Assembly (NCBI GenBank): GCA_963835135.1
Contig: CAWIEF010000003.1
Span: 744,001-808,000, forward strand
DNA length: 64,000 bases
Source of the DNA: JAVVHH01 sp963835135
GTDB taxonomy: Bacteria > Pseudomonadota > Alphaproteobacteria > Acetobacterales > Acetobacteraceae
Direction: 5' to 3'
Both the position numbers and the translations under genes were made by a program. Positions 29,020 to 37,647 of the stretch are shown piece by piece. The notes under the pieces were generated by a model. It saw only the letters and a list, made by a program, of their open reading frames with translations. It was not told where the DNA came from and made no database searches. Position 1 is the first letter of the stretch, and every line of letters starts with the position of its first letter.

Positions 29020-31784
29020 AGCCGCTGTCCGCCACGGCCCGACTGCAGTTCCACAAGGACTTCACGATCGACGCTGCGACCCGGTTGATCCCCTATTTCG
29101 ACCGGCTCGGCATCAGCCACGTCTACGCCTCGCCGTTGCTGACGGCGCGCGCCGGCTCGACGCACGGCTACGACATCGTCAACCACAACGAAATCAACCC
29201 GGAACTCGGCGGCGAAGCGTCGTTGCGTCGGATGGTCGCCGCACTGCGCGAGCGCGGCATGGGCCTCATCCTTGACATTGTCCCCAACCACATGGGCGTC
29301 GGCGGCAACGACAACGCCTGGTGGCTCGACGTGCTCGAATGGGGCCGCGCCAGCCCCTATGCCGAGTATTTCGACATCGACTGGGACCCGTCGGACCCAA
29401 CTCTGCGCGGCCGGATGCTCGCGCCGTTCCTCGGCAGCTCCTATGGCGAGTGCCTAGAGAACCGCGAGCTCGAGCTCAAATTCGACGATACGGACGGACG
29501 GCTTTTCGTCGCCTACCACGATCACAGGTTCCCGATCGCGCCGCGCGACTACGCCGCGGTCCTGCTCACCGCCGGCGGCCCATTGGAAGCGCCGGCGCGC
29601 GCGTTCGCCGACCTCGGCCCAGGCGGCGGCGCCTCTGTGCGTCAGGCCGCCCGCGACGCCCGCGAGGAGTTGCTGCAACCCGCGTACGCCAAAGCCATCG
29701 CCGAGGCGTTGCGCGACTACTCCGCCACTTCCCCGGCCGGTCAGGAACGCCTGCATCGCCTGCTCGAACGCCAGGCCTATCGTCTGGCGTGGTGGCGGGC
29801 CGCGACCGATGAAATAAACTGGCGTCGCTTCTTCGACGTCAACGGGCTCGCCGGCGTCCGGCAAGAGGTGCCGGAGGTGTTCGACGCCACCCACCGCACC
29901 ATCTTCCGCCTGTATCGGGAGGGACTGATCGACGGCGTCCGCATCGATCACGTCGACGGCCTCGCCTACCCGCGCGAATACTGCCGCAAGCTCCGCCGCA
30001 GCCTCGACGCGATCCAGCCAGAGCGCCCCGAGCCGCTCCGCGAACCGCGCGCGATCATCTGGATCGAGAAGATCCTCGCCCCCAACGAGCGCGTCCCCGC
30101 CGATTGGCTCACCGACGGCACGACCGGCTACGATTTCATGAGCGACGTCGCCGCCGTCCTGCACGACGGCAGCGGCGAGGCGCCGCTGACCGAGCTGTGG
30201 ACCGCCTTGACCGGCCGCCCCGGCGACTTCCAGGTCGAAGCCGAAGCCGCCCGCCGCCAGATCCTGCGCGAAAGCCTCAGCAGCGAGCTGTTCAACACCG
30301 CCACCGCGTTGCACCGCATCGCGCGCCGCAACCTCACTACCCGCGACTACACGCTAACCGCGATCCGCACCGTGCTGGCCGAGTTGCTCACCCAGTTCCA
30401 CACCTACCGCATCTACGCCGGGGCCGGCGCCCTCTCGGACGCCGACCAGCAACAGCTCGACCGGGCCATGGCGGCCGCCCGCCGCACGGTTCGGACCGCC
30501 GATCTGCCACTGCTCGAACTCATTGGCACGTGGGTCTCCGGCAAGGGCCTGCGGCACGTGCCCGCCGGCACCGCCCGCGCCGAGTGGCAGCGCGCCATGG
30601 TCCGCTTCCAGCAGCTCAGCGCCCCTACCGCCGCCAAATCAGTCGAGGACACCGCCTTCTATCGTTTCGGCCGCCTGCTTTCGCGCAACGAGGTCGGCAG
30701 CGAGCCCAGCCAGTTCGCCATCTCGCCCAACGCATTCCATGTCGGCAACCAGCTCCGCCAGAAGCGCTTCCCGCTCGCGCTGCTGGCCACCGCAACTCAT
30801 GACCACAAGCGTGGCGAAGACACCCGGATCCGCCTCGCCGTGCTCAGCGAGATCCCGGCCGAGTGGCAGAGCGCGCTCCAGCGCTGGACGCGCCTCAACG
30901 CATCGGTCAAGCGTGACATCGATGGCCCGGCGCCGGACGCCGCCGACGAGATCATGCTTTATCAAACGCTCGTCGCCGCTTGGCCGCTCGATCTGGCCGC
31001 CGACGACCGCGACGGGTTGCAGGCATTCGGCGCGCGCGTCCACGCCTGGCTCGAAAAGGCGCTGCGCGAAGGCAAGCGCCGCTCGGGCTGGGCGGTGCCG
31101 AACGCGGACTACGAGGCCGCGTGCCATGCCTTCCTCAACTCCTGCCTCGACCCGGTTCGCCCGCTCGCCGGCGAGCTCGGCGCGTTCGCCAATCGTCTCG
31201 CCATGCCTGGCGCCATCAACAGCCTCACCCAGGCCATGCTCCGCCTGACCTGCCCGGGCATCTGCGACCTCTACCAGGGCACCGAATACTGGGACTTCTC
31301 GCTCGTCGACCCCGACAACCGCCGCCCGGTCGACTTTCCCGCCCGCGAGCGCTCGCTCGAGGCCGCCCGCGACCCGGCAGACCTCATGCCGGACTGGCGC
31401 GATGGCCGGGTCAAGCAGGCGGTCGTCGCGCGCGCCCTCGCCTTCCGCCAGGACGCGCCGGGGCTGTTCACCACCGGCCTGTACACCCCGCTGCAAACTG
31501 AGGGCGCTGCGGCGCACCATATTTTAGCCTTCCTGCGTTCGTATGAAGGCAAGGCGGCGATCGTGGTCACGACGCGGCTGCCCGCCAGCTTGGAATTGGA
31601 GGGTGCGATTCCCCTCGTGCAGCCATTCCAGTGGCGCGAAACAAGCGTGCACATGCCCCGCAACTTCATCGGCCGTTCGATCGTTGATAGGCTCGGCACC
31701 GCGCCAGTTGCCGTGGTCGAAGCGACAATGGACCTCGAACAAATACTGGCCCGCTTGCCAGTCGCGCTGTGGGAGGTTCGATGA
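29016..31784 (+). CDS. treY: Maltooligosyl trehalose synthase
   Basis: A 922-aa GH13 enzyme that converts the reducing-end glucose bond of a malto-oligosaccharide into an alpha,alpha-1,1 bond. It shows the TreY start TARLQFHKDFTIDAATRLIP, SPLLTARAGSTHGYDIVNHN, LDIVPNHMGVGGNDNAWWLD, GVRIDHVDGLAYP with the catalytic Asp, IWIEKILAPNE with the acid Glu, and the family-typical TGYDFMSDVAAVL. Length is in the usual range. The start overlaps malQ (ATGA) and the stop overlaps otsA (ATGA). Its product is the substrate of TreZ. Confidence 0.95.
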   Translation: MKPLSATARLQFHKDFTIDAATRLIPYFDRLGISHVYASPLLTARAGSTHGYDIVNHNEINPELGGEASLRRMVAALRERGMGLILDIVPNHMGVGGNDNAWWLDVLEWGRASPYAEYFDIDWDPSDPTLRGRMLAPFLGSSYGECLENRELELKFDDTDGRLFVAYHDHRFPIAPRDYAAVLLTAGGPLEAPARAFADLGPGGGASVRQAARDAREELLQPAYAKAIAEALRDYSATSPAGQERLHRLLERQAYRLAWWRAATDEINWRRFFDVNGLAGVRQEVPEVFDATHRTIFRLYREGLIDGVRIDHVDGLAYPREYCRKLRRSLDAIQPERPEPLREPRAIIWIEKILAPNERVPADWLTDGTTGYDFMSDVAAVLHDGSGEAPLTELWTALTGRPGDFQVEAEAARRQILRESLSSELFNTATALHRIARRNLTTRDYTLTAIRTVLAELLTQFHTYRIYAGAGALSDADQQQLDRAMAAARRTVRTADLPLLELIGTWVSGKGLRHVPAGTARAEWQRAMVRFQQLSAPTAAKSVEDTAFYRFGRLLSRNEVGSEPSQFAISPNAFHVGNQLRQKRFPLALLATATHDHKRGEDTRIRLAVLSEIPAEWQSALQRWTRLNASVKRDIDGPAPDAADEIMLYQTLVAAWPLDLAADDRDGLQAFGARVHAWLEKALREGKRRSGWAVPNADYEAACHAFLNSCLDPVRPLAGELGAFANRLAMPGAINSLTQAMLRLTCPGICDLYQGTEYWDFSLVDPDNRRPVDFPARERSLEAARDPADLMPDWRDGRVKQAVVARALAFRQDAPGLFTTGLYTPLQTEGAAAHHILAFLRSYEGKAAIVVTTRLPASLELEGAIPLVQPFQWRETSVHMPRNFIGRSIVDRLGTAPVAVVEATMDLEQILARLPVALWEVR

Positions 31785-33223
31785 ACAGGTTGGTTGTCGT
31801 CAGCAACCGGGTGCCATCGCCCAGCGCGGCGGGTGCCCAGGCGGGCGGTCTTGCCGTGGCGCTTCGTTCCCTCATGCAGCAGCGCGGCGGGCTCTGGTTC
31901 GGCTGGAGCGGCAAGGCGTCGGACTCCACCTCGCTGCGCATGGTCGAGGACGGCGCCGTGCGCTATGCGACGATGGACCTGACCGCCGACGAACACGACC
32001 GCTTCTACAGCGAGTTCTCCAACGCGACGCTCTGGCCGCTGCTGCACTCGATGCCGGAACTCATGACCTACGATCGTCGCAACGCGCAGGTCTACCGAGA
32101 CGTCAACGACCGTTTCGCCGACAAGCTGACCCCATTGCTGCGGGCCGGCGACATGATCTGGGTCCACGACTACCACCTGTTCTGTTTGCCCGCCGCCCTG
32201 CGCGCCCGCGGCGCCGACGGACCGATCGGCTTTTTTCTGCACATCCCGTTCCCCGGGGCCGACATGCTGGCCAAGGTTCCAGAGGCCGCCGCCCTCGTGC
32301 GCGATCTGCTGGCCTCCGACCTGATCGGCTTCCAGACCGAGAACGACGTCCGCAACTTTGCCGACGCTGCCGTCCGCACCGCCGGGGCCGAGCGTGGGCC
32401 AGGTAATTTCCTGCTGCACGAGGGCCGCCGTATCCGCATCGGCGCCTTCCCGGTCGGCATCGAGCCGCAGGAGTTTGCTGCCGTCGCGGAGGAGGCGCGG
32501 CGAGGCGCCTCGGCCGAGCGCCTCCGCCGAAGCCTGTCGCAGCAATCGCTCATCATCGGTGTCGACCGACTCGATCCAACCAAAGGCCTGCTGCAGCGCT
32601 TCGCCGGGTTCCGCCGCCTGCTGGAGCGCTCTGCGGCGTGGCACCGCCGGGTCACGCTGTTGCAAATTGCCGCCGAGTCCCGGACCGATGTCGCCACCTA
32701 CCGCGATCTACGGCAGTCGATGGAGAAGGACGCGGGCCGTTTGAACAGCGCCTTCGCGGAGCCGGACTGGACGCCGCTGCGTTTGATCGCCCGGGCCGTC
32801 CCGCGCGACACCATCGCCGGCTACATGCGGGACGCTCGCGTCGGCCTGGTGACCCCGTTGCGTGACGGCATGAACCTCGTCGCCAAGGAGTACGTGGCCG
32901 CCCAGGATCCGGAGAACCCGGGCGTGCTGGTCCTCTCCCGCTTCGCCGGTGCTGCGGAGCAGTTAGGGTCGGCGCTGCTGGTCAATCCTTATGACGCGGA
33001 CGAGATGGCCGACGCGCTCGACCAGGCGCTGACGATGGGACTGGCGGAGCGGCAAGACCGCTGGCAGCAGGGCTGGGACGCGATCAAGGACAGCTCCGCG
33101 ATCGGATGGGGCCGCACATTCGTCGCCGGCCTGCTCCGCACGACCGCGCCCAAGCGCACCCACAGCGGCGGCTCGCCCGCCACCCCCCGCGGGCGCGACA
33201 GCGGCATCGTCCGGCACCTCTGA
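31781..33223 (+). CDS. otsA: Trehalose-6-phosphate synthase
   Basis: A 480-aa GT20 glycosyltransferase that makes trehalose-6-phosphate from a nucleotide-activated glucose and glucose-6-phosphate. Motifs are RLVVVSNRVPSP, a loop GGLAVAL for nucleotide binding, WVHDYHLFCLPAALR, GFFLHIPFPGADM, VDRLDPTKGLLQRF and LVTPLRDGMNLVAKEYVAAQ. It starts with an ATG that overlaps the treY stop and ends the operon; a stem-loop follows. No otsB phosphatase gene lies beside it. Glucosylglycerol-phosphate synthase is a less likely alternative within GT20. Confidence 0.93.
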   Translation: MNRLVVVSNRVPSPSAAGAQAGGLAVALRSLMQQRGGLWFGWSGKASDSTSLRMVEDGAVRYATMDLTADEHDRFYSEFSNATLWPLLHSMPELMTYDRRNAQVYRDVNDRFADKLTPLLRAGDMIWVHDYHLFCLPAALRARGADGPIGFFLHIPFPGADMLAKVPEAAALVRDLLASDLIGFQTENDVRNFADAAVRTAGAERGPGNFLLHEGRRIRIGAFPVGIEPQEFAAVAEEARRGASAERLRRSLSQQSLIIGVDRLDPTKGLLQRFAGFRRLLERSAAWHRRVTLLQIAAESRTDVATYRDLRQSMEKDAGRLNSAFAEPDWTPLRLIARAVPRDTIAGYMRDARVGLVTPLRDGMNLVAKEYVAAQDPENPGVLVLSRFAGAAEQLGSALLVNPYDADEMADALDQALTMGLAERQDRWQQGWDAIKDSSAIGWGRTFVAGLLRTTAPKRTHSGGSPATPRGRDSGIVRHL

Positions 33224-33229
33224 GCGAGC

Positions 33230-33263
33230 GCCCCTCCCTGCCCATCACGTGGTAGGGAGGGGC
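33230..33263. terminator. Bidirectional stem-loop between otsA and the alcohol dehydrogenase gene
   Basis: Perfect 10-bp inverted repeat GCCCCTCCCT/AGGGAGGGGC with a 14-nt loop that can pair further (CCA/TGG). It sits in the 54-bp gap between two convergent genes and can serve both. There is no T-tract on either side. Confidence 0.6.
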
Positions 33264-33277
33264 GGCGGGGCGGAGAC

Positions 33278-34333
33278 CTAAGCCGCCGTCAGCACCATCC
33301 GTCCGGTGACCTTCCCGTCCCGCAGCCGCATCAGTGCATCGTTCGCGCTCGATTGCGGCACTTTCGTGATCGGCACGGGCTGCAGCCTGCCATCCTGCGC
33401 CAAGGCCACCAGTGCCCGCAGCTCCTTCGGATTGCCGACGTAGCTGCCCTGCACCGTCAGTCCGCGCATCGCCATCACCGGCAGCGGTAGCGTCAACTCG
33501 CCGCCGAACAGCCCGACCTGGATCAGCTTGCCCCCCTTGCGCAGCGCCGCGAACGCGAATGCGGCCGTGCTGGTCCCGTTCACCAGGTCGATCACCGCCT
33601 CTGCCGCCCCGCCGCACGCTGCCATAATCCGCTCGGCGACACCCTCGCCGTTGCCGTCGACCACCTGCGTCGCGCCCGCGGTCAGGGCGGCCTGGCGTTT
33701 TTCCTCGCTCACATCGACCGACACGATCGCCTGGTGCCCCAGCGCCTTCAGCACCGCGATGGCCGCCAGCCCCAACCCGCCCGCGCCGACGACGACGATC
33801 GGCTTGTCCGGCGCCATCGGCATCACCTTGTTGATCGCCGAGTAGACCGTCACGCCGGAGCAGGCGTAGGTCGCCGCCAGTGCCGGGTCGAGGTTGCCCG
33901 GGTCGATCAGATGCCGCGTGTGCGGGGCGACCACATGCGTGGCGTAGCCACCATTCTGGAACACGCCGAGCGCACGCGAGACGAGGCACATATTGTCCTC
34001 CTCGGCCAAGCACCGGTCGCACGTCCCGCATCCGAGCCATGGGAACACGATCCGCACGTCGCCAACCGAGACGCCCGTCGCGTCCGGCCCCAACTTCGTG
34101 ACCCGGCCCACGATCTCGTGCCCCATCGCCAGCGGCAGCACCACGCCGCGATCCTTGAGCGACATCTGCTTGCCGCCGCCGAGGTCGTAATACCCGTCCC
34201 AGATATGCAGGTCGGAGTGGCAGACGCCGCAATGCGTCACTTCGAGCAGCACCTCCGTGCCCCTCGGCTCCGGCGTCGGCATCTCCATTTCCTTGAGGTC
34301 TTTCCCGTTCTCGACCACGGCCCAGGCGCGCAT
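33278..34333 (-). CDS. Zinc-dependent alcohol dehydrogenase (MDR family)
   Basis: A 351-aa medium-chain dehydrogenase. Catalytic zinc ligands lie in THCGVCHSDLH and the GHEIVG motif. Structural zinc Cys residues are in CGTCDRCLAEEDNMC, and the Rossmann motif is VVVGAGGLGLAAI. The product likely oxidises alcohols or reduces aldehydes with NAD(P). Two adjacent ATG codons (34336 and 34333) follow a GGGGAGG Shine-Dalgarno sequence; the second has the better spacing. The gene stands alone, convergent with otsA and divergent from the phage-type gene. The substrate cannot be told. Confidence 0.9.
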   Translation of the reverse strand: MRAWAVVENGKDLKEMEMPTPEPRGTEVLLEVTHCGVCHSDLHIWDGYYDLGGGKQMSLKDRGVVLPLAMGHEIVGRVTKLGPDATGVSVGDVRIVFPWLGCGTCDRCLAEEDNMCLVSRALGVFQNGGYATHVVAPHTRHLIDPGNLDPALAATYACSGVTVYSAINKVMPMAPDKPIVVVGAGGLGLAAIAVLKALGHQAIVSVDVSEEKRQAALTAGATQVVDGNGEGVAERIMAACGGAAEAVIDLVNGTSTAAFAFAALRKGGKLIQVGLFGGELTLPLPVMAMRGLTVQGSYVGNPKELRALVALAQDGRLQPVPITKVPQSSANDALMRLRDGKVTGRMVLTAA

Positions 34334-34428
34334 CATCGTCCTCCCCTTTTGGTTCACCATCGCGCCGAAGGGCTTGCTTGCCCATCCGAACAAATCCAGA
34401 AACACGAGCGGCGACGTGCGAGGGCACC

Positions 34429-34848
34429 ATGCGGCTGGAGATTAAAGGTTTAACTGAGTTGCGGGCTCGCCTGGAAGCGCTGCGCCCGGCCGAGATCATG
34501 GCCACCGCACTCGCTGCCGAAGCGGAACGCCTGGCCGACGCCGTACGCGACGGGCTCGCTACTTCTCCCGGTGCCGGCGACCACGACCGCCCCTGGGCGC
34601 GAACCGGTGCGCTGCATGACAGCATCGCCGCAACGGCCGAGGGGCTCGAAGCAAGCATCGGCAGCAATGACCCGGCTGCCGCCCCGCAGGAGATGGGCAC
34701 CTCACGCATCCCGCCCCGCCCTTTCCTCGCCCCGGTGGCGGCCAGTAACGGCGAGCAGGTCGCCCGGACCGTCGGTGCCCGTGTCGCCACAGCACTTAAG
34801 GGTGAAGCCGCCGATCCGAATATCGCCCAGCAGGTTGAGCGGAAGTAG
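34429..34848 (+). CDS. HK97-gp10-like phage morphogenesis protein (orphan)
   Basis: A 139-aa protein with the pattern of HK97 gp10 (head-tail/minor tail component) proteins: start MRLEIKGLTELRARLEALRP, a helical middle (AEAERLADAVRDGL), WARTGALHDSIAATAEG, EASIGSNDPAA, an E-G-T motif and RIPPRPFLAPVAA near the C-terminus. GAGGG lies about 5 nt before the ATG. No other phage gene surrounds it: on one side is an alcohol dehydrogenase, on the other a hydroxyacid dehydrogenase. It is either a prophage remnant, a piece of a dispersed gene-transfer-agent set, or a co-opted gene. Confidence 0.75.
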   Translation: MRLEIKGLTELRARLEALRPAEIMATALAAEAERLADAVRDGLATSPGAGDHDRPWARTGALHDSIAATAEGLEASIGSNDPAAAPQEMGTSRIPPRPFLAPVAASNGEQVARTVGARVATALKGEAADPNIAQQVERK

Positions 34849-34881
34849 AAGTGGCCCTACCGGCTGCCGAGGTGCCGAAAT

Positions 34882-35847
34882 TCAGCCCGGGTTCATCACC
34901 CGAATCGGCGCGCCACCGATAAACGCCAGGATGTTTTCAATGCTCTCGCCATAGAACTGCCGAAACGTATCTGTCGTCCCATAGCCCAGATGCGGCGATA
35001 ACACCGTGTTCGGCGCCGTCCGGATCGGGTCGTCCGCCCCCAGCGGCTCCTGATCATACACATCCAGCGCCGCCACGATCCGCCCCGCCCGCAGCGCCTC
35101 GAGCAGCGCCGCCGTATCGATCAGCCCAGCCCGCGACGTGTTCACCAGCAGTGCGCCGGGCTTCATCGCCCCGATCTCCGCCGCCCCGATCAACCCCCGC
35201 GACCCGGCCGACAGCGGCACATGCAGCGTCACCACATCCGCCTCCGCCAGTAGCGCCGCCTTGCTCGCCGCCAACGCCGCCCCGCCCGCAAGCGCGCCCG
35301 CCGCGTCGAGCGATCGGCTCCAGGCGATCACCTTCATCTCTAACGCCGCCGCATACCGCGCCATCCGCGTGCCGATCTTGCCCAGCCCGACGATCCCTAG
35401 CGTCTTGCCCACCAGCGCCGGGCCGACCTCGACTCCTTCCTGGAACCGCCCGGCCCGGATCGCCGCATCCCCCGCCACGATCCGCCGCGCCGCCGCGATC
35501 ATCAGCCCGAGCGTCAACTCCGCCGTCCCGACGCTGGACACCGTCCCGCCCGTCGTCGAGATCACGATTCCCGCCTGCGTGCACGCCGCCACATCGAGCG
35601 ACGGCGAGCGCGCCCCGGTCAGCGCGATCATCCGCAGCCTCGGCAGCCGCGCGATCAGACTGGCCGGAAACGGCGTCCGCTCGCGCATCAGCAGCAGAAT
35701 GTCGAAATCGACCAAGTCAGCCGCCGCCTGATCCTCATCGGCGAACGCACCCGCCATGATCGTCACCTCGGCCACCGCCTCCAGCGCCGACCAGTCCGCG
35801 CTCTGCCGCGCCACACTCTGCCAGTCGTCGAGGACACCAACGCGCAT
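34882..35847 (-). CDS. D-2-hydroxyacid dehydrogenase family protein
   Basis: A 321-aa NAD-dependent dehydrogenase of the D-isomer-specific 2-hydroxyacid family. The nucleotide-binding motif is GIVGLGKIG near residues 146-154. The catalytic residues are the Arg in VNTSRAGLID, the Glu in DVYDQEPLG and the His in LSPHLGYGT. The substrate may be a 2-keto acid or phosphoglycerate-like compound and is not readable. The start is 4 bp downstream of the dppC-like stop, so it is the last gene of the peptide-transporter operon, and its job may be linked to the imported compound. Confidence 0.9.
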   Translation of the reverse strand: MRVGVLDDWQSVARQSADWSALEAVAEVTIMAGAFADEDQAAADLVDFDILLLMRERTPFPASLIARLPRLRMIALTGARSPSLDVAACTQAGIVISTTGGTVSSVGTAELTLGLMIAAARRIVAGDAAIRAGRFQEGVEVGPALVGKTLGIVGLGKIGTRMARYAAALEMKVIAWSRSLDAAGALAGGAALAASKAALLAEADVVTLHVPLSAGSRGLIGAAEIGAMKPGALLVNTSRAGLIDTAALLEALRAGRIVAALDVYDQEPLGADDPIRTAPNTVLSPHLGYGTTDTFRQFYGESIENILAFIGGAPIRVMNPG

Positions 35848-35851
35848 TTTC

Positions 35852-36703
35852 CTACCTTCTCCGCGGGTCCAGCGCGTCGCGCAGCCCGTCGCCGATCAAG
35901 TTGAACGAGAGCACGGCGAGGAAAATGGCCAGCCCGGGGAAGATCGCCAGCCATGGCGCCTGGGTCAGGAAACGCTGCGCCGAATTCAGCATGCTCCCCC
36001 AGCTCGGGGCCGGCGGCTGCTGGCCGAGACCGAGGAACGAGAGGCTCGCCTCAGCGATGATCGCCGTCGCGATCGCCAGCGTCGCCTGCACCAGCACCGG
36101 CGGCACGATGTTCGGCAACACATGCCGCAGCGCCACGCGCCAGGGCGGATTGCCCAACGCCCGCGCCGCCTCGACATACTCGTTCGTTGCCGCATCCATC
36201 GTCGCCCCGCGCGCCACCCGGACGAAAATGGGCGCCGCCGTCACTCCGATCGCGATCATCGCATTGCTCAGCGCCGGACCCAGGAACGCGGCCAGCGCGA
36301 TCGCCAGAATCAAGAACGGACAGGACAACATTGCATCGACGATCCGCCCGATCACCGCATCCGTCGCTCCGCCCACGAACCCCGACAGCAGGCCAAGCGG
36401 CACCCCGATCCCCGCCGCGATCACCACCGACACGACGCCGGCCAGCAGCGATGCCCGCGCCCCGAACAGCACGCGCGCAAACACGTCGCGCCCGTTCTCG
36501 TCCGTGCCCATCCAGTGCGCAGCCGATGGCGCCTTGCGGATCAGGGTCCAACTGGTCTGCTCCGGATTGTAGTGCGCGATCAGCGGCGCAAACGCCGCGA
36601 GGATGACGAACGCCACGATCACGATCAGCCCGGCCACCGCCGCCGGCCGGCCCCGAAACCGTTCGACCGCCAGCCGGACCGGGCTGCGCACGCCGCCGCT
36701 CAT
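35852..36703 (-). CDS. ABC transporter permease, DppC/OppC type
   Basis: A 283-aa inner-membrane permease. The N-terminal segment (RPAAVAGLIVIVAFVILAAF) and the GTDENGRDVFARVLFGARASL motif are typical of the DppC/GsiD group. Further hydrophobic helices and the EAARALGNPPWRVALRHVLP loop that contacts the ATPase follow. The ATG at 36703 overlaps the dppB-like stop by 4 bp. No ATP-binding subunit for this system lies in the window, so the ATPases must be encoded elsewhere. Confidence 0.9.
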   Translation of the reverse strand: MSGGVRSPVRLAVERFRGRPAAVAGLIVIVAFVILAAFAPLIAHYNPEQTSWTLIRKAPSAAHWMGTDENGRDVFARVLFGARASLLAGVVSVVIAAGIGVPLGLLSGFVGGATDAVIGRIVDAMLSCPFLILAIALAAFLGPALSNAMIAIGVTAAPIFVRVARGATMDAATNEYVEAARALGNPPWRVALRHVLPNIVPPVLVQATLAIATAIIAEASLSFLGLGQQPPAPSWGSMLNSAQRFLTQAPWLAIFPGLAIFLAVLSFNLIGDGLRDALDPRRR

Positions 36704-37647
36704 GCGGTACGCAGCCGCGGATTGATCAGCACATACAGCACGTCCGCCAGCAGGTTCAGCAGGATGAACAGGCACGACGTCACCAGCACCACGCCCTGCA
36801 CCACCGGATAATCGCGGTTGAACACGGCGTCGACCACCAGCTTGCCGAACCCCGGTATGCTGAACACCTGCTCCGTCAGCACCGCGCCCGACATCAGCGT
36901 CCCAAACTCGAGCGCCCCGAGCGTCACCACCGGCACCAGGGCGTTGCGGAACGCGTGCCGCACCACGACGATGGTCTCGCCGAGCCCCTTCGCCCGCGCC
37001 GTCCTGATGTAGTCCTGGTCCAAGACCGTCAGCATCGCGCTCCGCGTGTGCCGCATCAGCACTGCCGCGATCGCGTTGCCCAGCACGAAGGCCGGCATGA
37101 TCGTCGTCGCCAGCGACTGCCGCCAATCCTCCCCGAGCGACACGTAGCCCGACGGCGGCAGCCACCCGAGCTGCACCGAGACGAGCAGGATCAGCATGAT
37201 GCCCAGCCAGAAATTCGGCGTGCTCAGCCCGGCCAGCCCCACCAGGTTGACCACGTAATCCCACACCGTATTGCGGTACACCGCCGCCAGCACCCCGGCC
37301 GGCACGCCGATACAGAGCGCGATCACGAACGCCATCGAGGCAAGCTGCAGCGTCACCGGCAACTTCTGCAGGATCAGCGACAGCACCGGCTCGCGGATGC
37401 GCCACGAGTGCCCGAGATCGCCGTGCAGCACGCCGCCGATCCAGTGCAGGTATTGCAGCGGCAGGGGCCGGTCGAGCCACAGCTCGGCCCGGATCTGCGC
37501 CATGATCGCCGGGTCGCCCCGGTACTCGCCCGCGATCACCGCGGCCGGGTCACCCGGCATGAGCTGCTGCAGCGCGAACACCAGGAGACTGACGAGCAGG
37601 ACCGTGGGGATGACCTGGAGGATCCGCGTCCCGAAGTAGCCGCGCAT
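36700..37647 (-). CDS. ABC transporter permease, DppB/OppB type
   Basis: A 315-aa permease with the characteristic N-terminus RILQVIPTVLLVSLLVFALQ, the MPGDPAAVIAGE motif, six predicted membrane helices, and the RTARAKGLGETIVVVRHAFRNAL cytoplasmic loop. It pairs with the adjacent DppC-type permease to form the channel for di-/oligopeptides or related compounds. The start lies directly after the substrate-binding protein stop, and its stop overlaps the dppC-like start, so the three are co-transcribed. Confidence 0.92.
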   Translation of the reverse strand: MRGYFGTRILQVIPTVLLVSLLVFALQQLMPGDPAAVIAGEYRGDPAIMAQIRAELWLDRPLPLQYLHWIGGVLHGDLGHSWRIREPVLSLILQKLPVTLQLASMAFVIALCIGVPAGVLAAVYRNTVWDYVVNLVGLAGLSTPNFWLGIMLILLVSVQLGWLPPSGYVSLGEDWRQSLATTIMPAFVLGNAIAAVLMRHTRSAMLTVLDQDYIRTARAKGLGETIVVVRHAFRNALVPVVTLGALEFGTLMSGAVLTEQVFSIPGFGKLVVDAVFNRDYPVVQGVVLVTSCLFILLNLLADVLYVLINPRLRTA

